A stretch of DNA of 64,000 nt from an uncultured Bacteroidales bacterium. GTDB taxonomy: Bacteria; Bacteroidota; Bacteroidia; Bacteroidales; UBA932. Positions 1 to 8,636 of this stretch are shown here, one piece after another. Where the stretch lies: NCBI GenBank assembly GCA_946406355.1, contig CAMJKI010000002.1:16970-80969 (forward strand), in the 5' to 3' direction. The notes beneath the pieces are model-generated. The model did no database searches. It saw only the letters and a program-made list of their open reading frames with translations, and was not told the origin of the DNA. The number at the start of each line of letters is the position of its first letter. Position 1 is the first letter of the stretch. A program made the translations under genes and the position numbers.

Positions 1-769
1 CCGTCTCTATCATTTCCCCGCCACCCATATACGGAGGCATGGCATCCAGCCATTTCTTTTTTCCGTAAAGGACACCGGTTCCCGTAGCGGCAAAAATCTT
101 GTGACCGGAGAACGCATAAAAATCGCAGTCCAGCTCCTGGACATCTACCCGGCTGTGAACAATGCCTTGAGCACCATCCACCAGTACCGGAACGCCCTTT
201 TTGTGGCAAACAGTAACCATTTCCCGCACAGGGTTAACGATACCTAACACATTGGAAATGTGAGAAATAGCTACAATTCTGGTGCGATGAGAAATCAATT
301 CTTCCAACTGTTCTACCCGCAGCACGCCATTTTCCTGAATGTCAAGGACTTTAAGAACGGCCTTCTTGCGTTGGCAAAGCATCTGCCAGGGTACAATATT
401 GGAGTGATGCTCGGCCATGGAAACTATGATTTCATCTCCTTCGTGCACAAAAGCCTCGCCAAAAGAAAAGGCAACCAGATTGATGGAAGCCGTGGCGCCG
501 GAGGTAAAAACAATCTCCTCCCGGGCCGATGCATGCAGGTAATCTTTAACAAAATCGCGGGTTCCTTCATAGGCATCCGTGGCTTCACCAGCCAAATAAT
601 GAACCGCCCGGTGAATGTTGGCGTTGGCCGTTTGGGCCAGCCTATCCCATTCCTGAATAACCTGAACAGGGCGCTGGGAAGACGCGGCGTTATCCAAATA
701 CACCAGCGGCTTGCCATAGGTTTGGGTGGCAAGGATGGGAAACTGGCTGCGTATTTCTTTAACGTTCAT
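1..769 (-). CDS. sufS: Cysteine desulfurase SufS-like, 3' end beyond the window
   Basis: This PLP-dependent class V aminotransferase would take sulfur from cysteine for Fe-S cluster assembly in the cytoplasm. It is absent from the ORF track because its stop lies outside the window; I translated it from the ATG at 769. The protein starts MNVKEIRSQFPIL and carries YLDNAASSQRP near the N-terminus, the PLP-contact segment EHHSNIVPWQ, and SGHKIF, whose lysine (about residue 224) is the expected Schiff-base lysine. These are typical of the SufS/CsdA group rather than IscS. About 256 residues are visible out of roughly 400 for the family. It is divergent from ruvA and shares a palindromic promoter region with it. 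Upstream suf genes are not visible, so the assignment rests on sequence only. Confidence 0.9.
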   Translation of the reverse strand, partial: MNVKEIRSQFPILATQTYGKPLVYLDNAASSQRPVQVIQEWDRLAQTANANIHRAVHYLAGEATDAYEGTRDFVKDYLHASAREEIVFTSGATASINLVAFSFGEAFVHEGDEIIVSMAEHHSNIVPWQMLCQRKKAVLKVLDIQENGVLRVEQLEELISHRTRIVAISHISNVLGIVNPVREMVTVCHKKGVPVLVDGAQGIVHSRVDVQELDCDFYAFSGHKIFAATGTGVLYGKKKWLDAMPPYMGGGEMIET

Positions 770-787
770 GTGTATTGGATAAGTTTG

Positions 788-805
788 CAAATTTACATAA
801 ATTTG
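788..805. promoter_or_regulatory. Back-to-back -7 elements for sufS (-) and ruvA (+)
   Basis: CAAATTTA (788-795) is a - strand TAAATTTG and is followed after 2 nt by TAAATTTG (798-805) on the + strand. Both match the Bacteroidota -7 consensus TAnnTTTG. The whole is a perfect inverted repeat with a CA centre. The ruvA ATG begins 4 nt after the + element; the sufS ATG is 18 nt from the - element. No clear -33 TTTG is seen at the usual 19-21 nt spacing. Confidence 0.75.
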
Positions 806-809
806 CGAT

Positions 810-1397
810 ATGATAGACTATATTAAAGGACAAATCATTGAATTAACCCCCACGGAGTTAATCTTGGAAAACGCAGGAATAGGGTATTCCATCCTCATTT
901 CCCTGCAAACCTTCGAGGCCTTCCAGCAGCAAACACAGGCGGTAGCTTACATCCACCATTATATCCGGGAAGACGAGGAACTGTATTTCGGCTTCGCAAC
1001 AAAAGACGAAAGAGAGCTGTTCCGGCTGTTGATCAGCGTGTCCGGAATTGGCGTGGCATCGGCCCGTATGATGCTGTCTTCGCTCACTTCGGAAGAGATC
1101 CGGCAGGCCATTCTTTCGGAGAATATCAACCGCATTAAAAGCGTGAAGGGGATTGGTCTCAAAAGCGCCCAGAGGCTTATTCTGGAGCTTAAAGACAAAG
1201 TGGTGAAAGGCGAGGGAAGCGAGTCTTCGGCCCTCTTCAAAACAGATAATTCCGCCCTGGTGGAAGAGGCCACAACGGCCCTGGTTATGCTTGGTTTTAC
1301 CAAGGCGGCTATCGCCAAGGTTATGCCCACCCTCATCAAGGAGAACCCCAACGCAAAGGTAGAAGACATAATAAAAGCCGCCTTGAAGCGGCTGTAG
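810..1397 (+). CDS. ruvA: Holliday junction branch migration protein RuvA
   Basis: RuvA binds four-way DNA junctions as a tetramer and loads the RuvB motor for branch migration. The 195-residue product has the expected length. It has an N-terminal OB-fold (MIDYIKGQIIEL), two helix-hairpin-helix motifs (SVSGIGVASARMML and SVKGIGLKSAQRLIL), and a C-terminal domain III (EEATTALVMLGF...AAIAKV) that contacts RuvB. The ATG sits only 4 nt downstream of a -7 box, so the transcript is probably leaderless. ruvB is in this window at 24-25 kb and is not linked, and ruvC is not seen. Confidence 0.97.
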   Translation: MIDYIKGQIIELTPTELILENAGIGYSILISLQTFEAFQQQTQAVAYIHHYIREDEELYFGFATKDERELFRLLISVSGIGVASARMMLSSLTSEEIRQAILSENINRIKSVKGIGLKSAQRLILELKDKVVKGEGSESSALFKTDNSALVEEATTALVMLGFTKAAIAKVMPTLIKENPNAKVEDIIKAALKRL

Positions 1398-1428
1398 AGG
1401 GATTGTCGGCTTGACTGGCTATGACGTC

Positions 1429-1450
1429 ATGCCCGGCATCGATCGGGCAT
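1429..1450. terminator. Hairpin between convergent ruvA and mnmG
   Basis: ATGCCCG (1429-1435) pairs with CGGGCAT (1444-1450) across an 8-nt loop. It lies 31 nt after the ruvA stop and just before the first parS-like site. There is only a weak T-run (CTTTC), so intrinsic termination is plausible but not certain. Confidence 0.45.
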
Positions 1451-1454
1451 CTTT

Positions 1455-1470
1455 CGTTCCACGTGGAACA
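1455..1470. promoter_or_regulatory. parS-like ParB-binding palindrome, copy 1
   Basis: CGTTCCACGTGGAACA holds the perfect 14-bp palindrome GTTCCACGTGGAAC. It matches the conserved parS core (TGTTnCACGTGnAACA) apart from the first base. It sits immediately downstream of the mnmG stop codon, about 360 bp from a second copy inside mnmG. ParB is known to nucleate on such sites near the replication origin. parA and parB are not in this window. Confidence 0.75.
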
Positions 1471-1471
1471 A

Positions 1472-3409
1472 CTAACGTCCAAAATAAACCAATAGAACGG
1501 AAATATCTGCGGGAGAAACGCCCGATATCCTGGAAGCCTGAGCAATGGTCTCAGGCTTATACTTTGCCAATTTCTGCCGACATTCGATGGTCAAACCCTG
1601 AATTCCGTTGAAGTCGAAACCAGCAGGAATCTTAATATATTCAAGCCTGTTATTCTTTTCGGCCTGCAATTTCTCGCGCTCAATATACCCTGCATACTTC
1701 AAAGAAACCTCCACGGAAGTAATTACGTCAGGGGAATATGGAGCAAAGCGACGCAGGGGGTCAGGGGGATTAAGCCCCCTGTCAGATGAAACCTGTTGAA
1801 CAAAAGCGTTAGCATTTGTTCCACGTGGAACAAAAAGTAGGAGTTCTGCAAGGGAGAGCTCAGGACGAGAAACCAGATCTACAAGGTGTTTAGACTCGGT
1901 AATAGGAGTTGATCCAACCGATTCAAGGTACGGATTAATCTCCTCTGGACGAAGCTTAACCTTGTAAGACAAGCCCTCCAGCGCCTTAACATCGGCATAT
2001 TTTGTCTCGAACTGGTGATAGCGTTCGTCGGAGGCCAAACCAATCTTATGAGACAATTCGGTAAGACGGAAATCGGCATTGTCCTGCCGTAAAAGGATAC
2101 GGAACTCGGCCCTGGACGTGAACATCCTATAAGGTTCGTCCACACCTTTATTAATTAAATCGTCTATAAGCACACCGATATAAGCCTGGTCTCTGTGCAA
2201 GACAAACGGCTCTGCCTCCTGCAGCTTCAGATGAGCATTAATACCGGCCATAATACCCTGGGCGGCTGCTTCTTCATAACCGGTAGTACCATTAACCTGG
2301 CCGGCCAAGAAAAGATTCTCTACCACCTTGGACTCCAGGGAATAGTGCAGATACTGCGGATCAAAATAATCATATTCTACCGCATAAGCCGGCTTGAATA
2401 CCACGGCATTTTCCAAACCCTCAATAGCGTGCAAGGCTTCCAACTGAACCTCAAGAGGTAGGGAAGAGGAGAAACCCTGGAGGTAGTACTCCGGTGAATT
2501 AGAGCCCTCGGGTTCCAGAAACAACTGATGGGAATCCTTATCGGAGAAAGTTTTTAACTTGTCTTCAATGCTGGGACAGTACCTGGGGCCACGGCCATGA
2601 ATGCGTCCGGTAAACAGGGGCGAGCGGTCAAAGCCCGTCTTCAGAATAGCATGTACCTTCTCGTTGGTATGAAGCAGATAGCAATCCATCTGCGCACGGT
2701 TACCCTGAACAGCCGAAGGAACATTCAGGAAAGAAAAGCGCTCCGGATTCTCATCGCCTTTTTGAGGAACCAGGGAGGAAAGGTCCAGCGAACGGATGTC
2801 GATTCGGGGCGGGGTGCCGGTTTTCATCCGGGCGGTGGGGACACCCAAAGAAGCCAGCTGGTCGGAAATCCCATAAGACGCCATCTCCCCGATGCGGCCT
2901 CCCTCAAAAGTGTTCTCGCCGATATACATCCTACCGTTGAGGAAGGTGCCGGCAGTTAAAACAAAGGCCCGAGCGTGGAAAATTGCACCTGTAACAGTAC
3001 GAACGCCGCAGATTTTGGAATTCTCAAAGAGAAAACTTGCGGCAAAATCTGCGTAAATACTTAATTTAGAATTACTTAGCAGATAATTTAGCCATGTTCG
3101 GGAAAAGAGCTGTTTGTCGCACTGGGCGCGCGGACTCCACATGGCAGGTCCCTTTGAGCGATTAAGCATCCGGAACTGAAGCGTAGCGGCATCGGTCACC
3201 AATCCGGTATAGCCACCCAGCGCATCAATCTCGCGAACAATCTGACCTTTGGCAATTCCGCCCACCGCCGGGTTGCAGGACATCTTGGCCAGGCCATACA
3301 AATCCGGCGTAATGAGTAAAACGGAGGAACCCATATTAGCGGCAGCCATGGCCGCTTCACAGCCGGCATGACCACCGCCTATAACTATAATATCATAGCT
3401 GCCTGTCAT
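1472..3409 (-). CDS. mnmG: tRNA uridine-5-carboxymethylaminomethyl modification enzyme MnmG
   Basis: MnmG (GidA) with MnmE installs the cmnm5 group on the wobble uridine of certain tRNAs, using FAD, NADH and methylene-THF. The FAD-binding motif [15 protein letters not shown] is at residues 10-25. The family signatures [32 protein letters not shown] and [16 protein letters not shown] are present, and the C-terminal helical MnmE-binding region ends in VLLVYFGR. At 645 residues it is slightly longer than I recall for most MnmG. The extra length appears to fall near residues 520-560 ([11 protein letters not shown]...[12 protein letters not shown]), where the DNA contains a parS-like palindrome and a strong hairpin. 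It overlaps ybeY by 4 nt (ATGA) and is probably transcribed from the ybeY promoter. Confidence 0.96.
   Translation of the reverse strand: MTGSYDIIVIGGGHAGCEAAMAAANMGSSVLLITPDLYGLAKMSCNPAVGGIAKGQIVREIDALGGYTGLVTDAATLQFRMLNRSKGPAMWSPRAQCDKQLFSRTWLNYLLSNSKLSIYADFAASFLFENSKICGVRTVTGAIFHARAFVLTAGTFLNGRMYIGENTFEGGRIGEMASYGISDQLASLGVPTARMKTGTPPRIDIRSLDLSSLVPQKGDENPERFSFLNVPSAVQGNRAQMDCYLLHTNEKVHAILKTGFDRSPLFTGRIHGRGPRYCPSIEDKLKTFSDKDSHQLFLEPEGSNSPEYYLQGFSSSLPLEVQLEALHAIEGLENAVVFKPAYAVEYDYFDPQYLHYSLESKVVENLFLAGQVNGTTGYEEAAAQGIMAGINAHLKLQEAEPFVLHRDQAYIGVLIDDLINKGVDEPYRMFTSRAEFRILLRQDNADFRLTELSHKIGLASDERYHQFETKYADVKALEGLSYKVKLRPEEINPYLESVGSTPITESKHLVDLVSRPELSLAELLLFVPRGTNANAFVQQVSSDRGLNPPDPLRRFAPYSPDVITSVEVSLKYAGYIEREKLQAEKNNRLEYIKIPAGFDFNGIQGLTIECRQKLAKYKPETIAQASRISGVSPADISVLLVYFGR
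1762..1781. repeat. GC-rich hairpin inside the mnmG reading frame
   Basis: CAGGGGG (1762-1768) and CCCCCTG (1775-1781) form a perfect 7-bp stem with the loop ATTAAG. It lies within mnmG codons for [12 protein letters not shown], a low-complexity stretch not expected in MnmG. It is probably part of an in-frame inserted palindromic element. Confidence 0.5.
1815..1834. promoter_or_regulatory. parS-like ParB-binding palindrome, copy 2, within mnmG
   Basis: TTTGTTCCACGTGGAACAAA is a perfect 20-bp palindrome containing TGTTCCACGTGGAACA, which fits the parS consensus at every fixed position. It is read through in mnmG as the codons for VPRGT. Two near-identical 16-mers of this type within 380 bp are very unlikely by chance. 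Confidence 0.85.
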
Positions 3410-3825
3410 ACAAGCTCACGAAGGGACAGATAATAATTCTCCTTGGAACGCATGGTAGCAATATCGGCCTTGCTATGGTCGTCGTATCCAATAAGGTGCA
3501 GCAGGCCATGAACAATTACCCGATTCAATTCATCGGCAAACTCGGTTCCATAGGTAATGGCATTTTCCCGGACGGAATCAATGGAAATGAACAGATCTCC
3601 GGAAAGACGGTCTCCTACACAATAGTCGAAGGTGATAATATCCGTGAAGTAGTCGTGCTGAAGATACTTCATATTCACGTCCAGGATATAATTGTCGGAA
3701 CAAAAGATAACAGACACATCGCCAAGCCGGCGGATCTCACTCTCGGCAACCAGCTTTAGCCAGCGGGAAGTTCGGCGCTTCTCGGGATAGGAGAACTTGA
3801 TATCTTCGGTAAAATAGGAAACCAT
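3406..3825 (-). CDS. ybeY: Endoribonuclease YbeY, 16S rRNA maturation factor
   Basis: YbeY is a zinc-dependent endoribonuclease needed for 16S rRNA 3'-end maturation and ribosome quality control. The metal-binding signature [13 protein letters not shown] lies near the C-terminus and carries the three expected histidines. Upstream is the family segment [14 protein letters not shown]. The ORF track extends to a TTG at 3831; I prefer the ATG at 3825, giving 139 residues. The TTG copy would lie within the AT-rich promoter-proximal leader. The stop overlaps the mnmG start by 4 nt, which implies translational coupling. It is divergent from hflX, with adjoining -7 boxes. Confidence 0.95.
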   Translation of the reverse strand: MVSYFTEDIKFSYPEKRRTSRWLKLVAESEIRRLGDVSVIFCSDNYILDVNMKYLQHDYFTDIITFDYCVGDRLSGDLFISIDSVRENAITYGTEFADELNRVIVHGLLHLIGYDDHSKADIATMRSKENYYLSLRELV

Positions 3826-3841
3826 AGCCAAAATATTTATG

Positions 3842-3858
3842 CAAAATTAGTAAATTTG
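3842..3858. promoter_or_regulatory. Back-to-back -7 elements for ybeY (-) and hflX (+)
   Basis: CAAAATTA (3842-3849; TAATTTTG on the - strand) and TAAATTTG (3851-3858, +) are separated by a single G. This is the same arrangement as at sufS/ruvA. The hflX ATG at 3865 begins 6 nt after the + box; the ybeY ATG is 16 nt from the - box. Confidence 0.7.
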
Positions 3859-3864
3859 CGTGAT

Positions 3865-5049
3865 ATGAGCGAATTCAAGACAAATAAAGCCGTATTCGTG
3901 GGCGTCATCCTGGAGAAAGGAGCCGAGCGTAAGGTGCAGGAGTACCTGGACGAACTGGCGTTTCTGGCCGAAACGGCCGGCGCCATTCCCGACAAGATGT
4001 TCACCCAGCGGCTGGACCGGCCGGACAAGGCCACCTATATCGGCCCTGGCAAACTGGAGGAAATCAAGGAATATTGCCAGGAAAACGAGATGGAGTACGT
4101 TATTTTTGACGATGAACTCACGGGCATGCAACAGCGCAATATCGAGAAGGTGATTGCATGCAGCGACGTAATAGACCGTACCAGCCTTATCCTGGAAATC
4201 TTTGCCCAGCGAGCCAAAACCTCCTATGCCAAAATGCAGGTGGAGCTGGCCCACTATAATTATATGCTGCCACGCCTGGCGGGCATGTGGACGCACCTGG
4301 AGCGACAGCGCGGCGGCATGGGAACCCGCGGCGGTATGGGTGAAACCCAGATAGAGATTGACCGCCGGATTGTGAAGCAGCGCATTTCCAAGCTGAAGGA
4401 GGACCTCAAAAAGGTGGACAAGCAGATGGCCACCCAAAGGAGCAACCGGGGCTCACTGGTGCGGCTGGCCCTGGTGGGCTATACCAATGTGGGAAAAAGC
4501 ACGCTAATGAACCTCCTGGCCAAGAGCGACGTATTTGCCGAAAACAAGCTGTTTGCTACGCTGGACACCACCGTGCGCAAGGTGGTCATAGAGAATGTGC
4601 CTTTCCTGCTGAGTGACACTGTGGGCTTTATCCGCAAGTTGCCCACCCAGCTGGTAGAGGCCTTCAAGAGCACCCTGGACGAGGTTCGCGAGGCCGATGT
4701 GCTGGTGCACGTGGTAGACATCTCCCATCCCGGATTCGAGGAGCAGATGGAGGTGGTGGAAAGGACGCTGCGGGAAATTGGCGCAGCGGGCAAACCCGTG
4801 TATGTAGTATTCAATAAAGTGGATGCTTACACTTATGAACCCTACGACGAGTTCTCCCTGGAGCCTCCCAAGCCCATCAACCGCACCTTGGAGGAGCTCA
4901 AAAACAGCTGGATTGCCGAGGAAAAGACGCCCTGCATCTTCATTTCGGCCAAGGAGAAAATCGGCATGGAAAAACTCCGCAACGACCTGTATAAGATTGT
5001 TGCAGAGATGCATGCCGGCCGGTACCCGTTCAACAACTTTTTGTGGTAA
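3865..5049 (+). CDS. hflX: Ribosome-associated GTPase HflX
   Basis: HflX is a GTPase that splits stalled or heat-damaged ribosomes into subunits. The N-terminal HflX domain holds YIGPGKLEEIKEYC and the glycine-rich RGGMGTRGGMGETQIEIDRR linker. The G domain has G1 GYTNVGKST (about residue 204), G3 DTVGFI and G4 NKVD. The ORF track starts at a TTG (3856) that lies inside the -7 box TAAATTTG, so the ATG at 3865 is the better start, giving 394 residues. The mRNA is probably leaderless. A strong intrinsic terminator follows at 5104. Confidence 0.96.
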   Translation: MSEFKTNKAVFVGVILEKGAERKVQEYLDELAFLAETAGAIPDKMFTQRLDRPDKATYIGPGKLEEIKEYCQENEMEYVIFDDELTGMQQRNIEKVIACSDVIDRTSLILEIFAQRAKTSYAKMQVELAHYNYMLPRLAGMWTHLERQRGGMGTRGGMGETQIEIDRRIVKQRISKLKEDLKKVDKQMATQRSNRGSLVRLALVGYTNVGKSTLMNLLAKSDVFAENKLFATLDTTVRKVVIENVPFLLSDTVGFIRKLPTQLVEAFKSTLDEVREADVLVHVVDISHPGFEEQMEVVERTLREIGAAGKPVYVVFNKVDAYTYEPYDEFSLEPPKPINRTLEELKNSWIAEEKTPCIFISAKEKIGMEKLRNDLYKIVAEMHAGRYPFNNFLW

Positions 5050-5103
5050 TTGGGCCTTGTTTGAATTAATATTCAACTATTTTCGTCAAAATTAGCATTT
5101 TTT

Positions 5104-5136
5104 CGAGCGCTTTTATTTTGTAAGGAAAAGCGCTCG
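5104..5136 (+). terminator. Intrinsic terminator after hflX
   Basis: CGAGCGCTTTT (5104-5114) and AAAAGCGCTCG (5126-5136) form a perfect 11-bp stem with an 11-nt loop, followed by TAATTTTA. It lies 54 nt after the hflX stop. Confidence 0.8.
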
Positions 5137-5238
5137 TAATTTTACGGATTATAAGCAACCAGCGCACCCAAAACCCCTAAAAATAACGAACGGCGTGAAT
5201 AATTATACTATATTATATATATGAATCCCGCTCGGGAA

Positions 5239-5270
5239 TTTGCATAATTAAAATTTCTTTCCAATCTTTG
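5239..5270 (+). promoter_or_regulatory. Promoter of the SusC/SusD locus
   Basis: TTTG (5239-5242) and AATCTTTG (5263-5270) are 20 nt apart, matching the Bacteroidota -33/-7 pair with one deviation in the -7 box. The predicted 5' UTR to the susC ATG (5361) is about 85 nt. The 311-bp gene-free stretch 5050-5360 holds only this, the hflX terminator and a very AT-rich block (5195-5225) just upstream that could bind a regulator. Confidence 0.65.
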
Positions 5271-5360
5271 CAGCCTATTCCGTTTAACAGACGGGGTTTT
5301 GTCGTTTTATTCGACGTAGAGTATTTGTATCAATATTTATGTTTAACTAATGTCTTGCTT

Positions 5361-8300
5361 ATGAAAAAGTTCAAGATTTTTCTCTCGGCAGTGGCAGTTT
5401 TAGCAATGTCCTTCACGGCAGCGGCACAGAACATCAATGTGTCCGGTAAAGTGACGGATGCGGCTGGTGAACCCATCGTGGGCGCCAATGTGGTGCTCGC
5501 CGGTTCCTCCACCACCTATGCCCTGACCGATGTCTCCGGCGCTTATAAAATCAGTGTTCCGCGCAATGGAACCCTGGACGTAAGCTGCCTGGGTTACCAG
5601 AGTGTTTCTGTTCCCGTAAACGGACAGACCACCCTGAACATTGTCCTCCAGGACGATACACAGATGCTGGATGAGACCATCGTGGTGGCATTCGGTACTT
5701 CCACCAAGGAAGCTTTTACCGGAGCGGCCAAGGTGATCGGCGACGAAAAGTTGCAGCGCTCCACCGTAACGGAAGTTACCAGCGCATTAGCCGGTCAGGT
5801 GGCTGGTGTACAGCTCACCTCTTCCAACGGTGCCCCTGGTTCCAAGCCTACCCTCCGTATCCGCGGTATCAGCTCCATTTCTGCCGGCAACGATCCTCTG
5901 ATCATTGTGGACGGCGCCCCCTTCGGCGGTGATTTGAACAATATCAACCCGGCCGATATCGAGAGCATGACCGTGCAGAAGGATGCTGCTTCCAACGCCC
6001 TCTATGGTGCCCGTGGTGCCAACGGTGTTATCATGATTACCACCAAGAGAGCCAAGCAGTCGGACGCCATTGTTACGCTGGACGCCAAAGTTGGTGTTAA
6101 CACCAAGGGCCTGCAGAACTACGTAACCTTCCGCGATCCCGCCGCTTACTACGAGATGCACTACCAGTCTCTGTACAATTATTATGTAGACAAGAAGGGT
6201 GACTCTGCCGCTATGGCCTACCGCCATGCCAACGAAGTGCTTACCGGTTCTTCTTCCAGCGGCGGTCTGGGTTATCTGGTGTACAGCGTTCCCGACGGAC
6301 AGTATCTCATTGGTTCCAATGGCAAACTGAACCCGAACGCCACCCTGGGCAACCACATCACCTACAAGGGCGAAGATTATCTGGTTACCCCCGATAACTG
6401 GGACGACTACGCATACCGTACCGGCATCCGTCAGGAATACAACGTTTCCGTATCGGCCGGCGGTCCCAAGAGTTCCTTCTATGCCGCTGTCGGTTACCTG
6501 GACAACCAGGGTATCACCAAAGCTTCCGACATGCAGCGTATGACCGGCCGTCTGCGCGCCGACTACCAGGCCAAGAGCTGGCTCAAGGTTGGTGCCAACA
6601 TCGGTCTCACCCACTTCAACTTCAATTCGCTGGGCAACAACGGTTCCAGCAACTCCACCGGTAACATCTGGGCCTTCACTTCCCAGCTGGCTCCTATCTA
6701 TCCCCTGTGGATCAGAAACGGAGACGGCTCCATCAAGAAAGACTCCAACGGTTTTGAAATGATGGACTACGGTTCCAAGCTGAACGCCGGTCTCACCCGT
6801 ACTTACCTGGGAGACTCCAACGCCCTTATGGACAGCTACCTGAACACCCGTAACCAGGAAGGCAACTCCGTGAGCGCTAACGGTTTCGTGGATATTGACA
6901 TCCTGCGGGGCCTCAAGCTCACCATCAACGGTACCGGTTATGTAGATGAAACCCGTTCCAAGTATGTGTACAACCCGTACTATGGCCAGTTCGACTCTAC
7001 CGGTGGTACCGTAGAAGTGGAGCACAGCCGTTACATCACCTACAACCTGCAGCAAATCCTCAACTACAATACCGAATTTGCAAACCGTTTCCACCTGGGT
7101 GCCATGCTCGGTCATGAGTATTATAATTCCAGAAGCTACAATCTCTGGGGCTCCAAGTCCAAGATGTTCGACCAGAGCAACACCGAACTCAGCGGTGCGG
7201 TTGTAGACGGTAAGAATGCCGGTTCCTCCCTCTCCGAGTACAACAACGAAGGTTTCTTCGCCCGTGTACTGTTCGACGACAACAATACCTTCTTCCTGAA
7301 CGCCTCCGTGCGTCGCGACGCTTCTTCCCGCTTCGCTCCGGAAAAGCGCTGGGGTACCTTCTGGGCCCTGGGTGCCGCCTGGATCATCTCCAAGGAAAGC
7401 TGGTTCAACGCCCCCTGGATTGATGAACTCAAGTTCAAGGCTTCCATCGGCTCGCAGGGTAACGACAACATCGGTTCCTACCGTTATACCGATACCTACG
7501 ATATCGTTAACTCCGACGGCGAAGTAGCTACCTCCTTCTCCACGAAGGGTAACCGCGACATCACTTGGGAAACCAACACCAACTTCAATGCCGGTATTGA
7601 GTTCTCCCTCTTCAACCGTGTGTCCGGTAGCATCGACTACTTCTCCCGTAAGACCACCGACATGCTGTTCTCCTTCCCTGTGGCACCGTCCCTGGGTTAC
7701 AGCTCCTATTATGCCAACGTTGGTGATATGAACAACCGCGGTATTGAGGTGGACCTGAGCGTTAATATTATCAACAAGAAGAACTTCCGTTGGGATGTTA
7801 ACGGTAACCTCACCTATTTCAAGAACAAGATTACCATGCTGCACGACGAAAAGAAAACCACCCGTGCCTATGACATGAATGGTAATCTTACCGAAGGTTA
7901 CTCCTCCGGTTCCCAGTTCGTGGGAGAAGGTGCTTCCCTCTACAGCTGGTACGTTAGAGAATATGCCGGCGTAGATCCCGAAACCGGTGAATCCCTCTGG
8001 TATAAGATCCAGTGGAAGACGGACGAGGACGGCAACGAGATCAAGGACGAGAACGACCATCCCATCTTTGACGGTGTTACCACCACCAAGGCCTATGCCG
8101 ATGCCTCCCAGTTCATCAACAACAAGTCTGGTATGGCTCCCGTCTATGGCGGCTTCGGTACCAGCCTGGAACTCTATGGTGTAGACTTCTCCATCAACTT
8201 CAGCTATCAGCTGGGCGGCTGGCGTTACGACAGCCAGTATGCCTCCTTCATGGCTTCTGCTGCCGGTTCCAACATCGGCTACAACTACCATGTAGACCTC

Positions 8301-8624
8301 CTGAAGTCCTGGACCAAGGAGAATCCCAATACCGACGTTCCCCGTTTCCAGTACGGTGACACCTATTCTGCCGGTACTTCTACCCGCTTCCTTACGAAAG
8401 CCAGCTATCTGAACATCGAGAACGTGAACCTGGGTTACACCTTCCCGGCCAAGCTCACCCAGAAGGTGAAGATCTCTTCCCTGAGAATTTACGTGGCCGC
8501 CGAAAACCTGGGTTACTGGTCTGTGCGTACGGGCTTCGACCCTCGTCAGGGTTACTCCGCCGCCGATGCTTCTTCCTACTCCCCGATGAGAACTATCTCG
8601 GGTGGTATCACTGTTAAATTCTAA
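5361..8624 (+). CDS. SusC/RagA-type TonB-dependent outer-membrane receptor
   Basis: This outer-membrane importer would work with the SusD-like lipoprotein encoded next and be energised by TonB. The product starts MKKFKIFLSAVAVLAMSFTAAAQ, a clear signal peptide; the ORF track extends upstream into the 5' UTR. After it come a carboxypeptidase-D regulatory-like domain (NVSGKVTDAAGEPIVGANV, about residues 23-110), a plug domain (about 110-230) with LRIRGISSISAGNDPLIIVDG and DAASNALYGARGANGVIMITTK, and a C-terminal barrel ending in an aromatic residue (SGGITVKF). Its 1087 residues are usual for SusC. Downstream genes encode lipoproteins and a cysteine protease but no carbohydrate-active enzyme, so a peptide substrate is my inference. 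Confidence 0.95.
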   Translation: MKKFKIFLSAVAVLAMSFTAAAQNINVSGKVTDAAGEPIVGANVVLAGSSTTYALTDVSGAYKISVPRNGTLDVSCLGYQSVSVPVNGQTTLNIVLQDDTQMLDETIVVAFGTSTKEAFTGAAKVIGDEKLQRSTVTEVTSALAGQVAGVQLTSSNGAPGSKPTLRIRGISSISAGNDPLIIVDGAPFGGDLNNINPADIESMTVQKDAASNALYGARGANGVIMITTKRAKQSDAIVTLDAKVGVNTKGLQNYVTFRDPAAYYEMHYQSLYNYYVDKKGDSAAMAYRHANEVLTGSSSSGGLGYLVYSVPDGQYLIGSNGKLNPNATLGNHITYKGEDYLVTPDNWDDYAYRTGIRQEYNVSVSAGGPKSSFYAAVGYLDNQGITKASDMQRMTGRLRADYQAKSWLKVGANIGLTHFNFNSLGNNGSSNSTGNIWAFTSQLAPIYPLWIRNGDGSIKKDSNGFEMMDYGSKLNAGLTRTYLGDSNALMDSYLNTRNQEGNSVSANGFVDIDILRGLKLTINGTGYVDETRSKYVYNPYYGQFDSTGGTVEVEHSRYITYNLQQILNYNTEFANRFHLGAMLGHEYYNSRSYNLWGSKSKMFDQSNTELSGAVVDGKNAGSSLSEYNNEGFFARVLFDDNNTFFLNASVRRDASSRFAPEKRWGTFWALGAAWIISKESWFNAPWIDELKFKASIGSQGNDNIGSYRYTDTYDIVNSDGEVATSFSTKGNRDITWETNTNFNAGIEFSLFNRVSGSIDYFSRKTTDMLFSFPVAPSLGYSSYYANVGDMNNRGIEVDLSVNIINKKNFRWDVNGNLTYFKNKITMLHDEKKTTRAYDMNGNLTEGYSSGSQFVGEGASLYSWYVREYAGVDPETGESLWYKIQWKTDEDGNEIKDENDHPIFDGVTTTKAYADASQFINNKSGMAPVYGGFGTSLELYGVDFSINFSYQLGGWRYDSQYASFMASAAGSNIGYNYHVDLLKSWTKENPNTDVPRFQYGDTYSAGTSTRFLTKASYLNIENVNLGYTFPAKLTQKVKISSLRIYVAAENLGYWSVRTGFDPRQGYSAADASSYSPMRTISGGITVKF

Positions 8625-8636
8625 TCCGACACGAAT

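Noticed and set aside
5050-5360. Small gene or RNA in the 311-bp gap before the SusC gene
   Set aside because: I see only a terminator, a promoter and AT-rich DNA, with no tRNA-like fold or credible short ORF.
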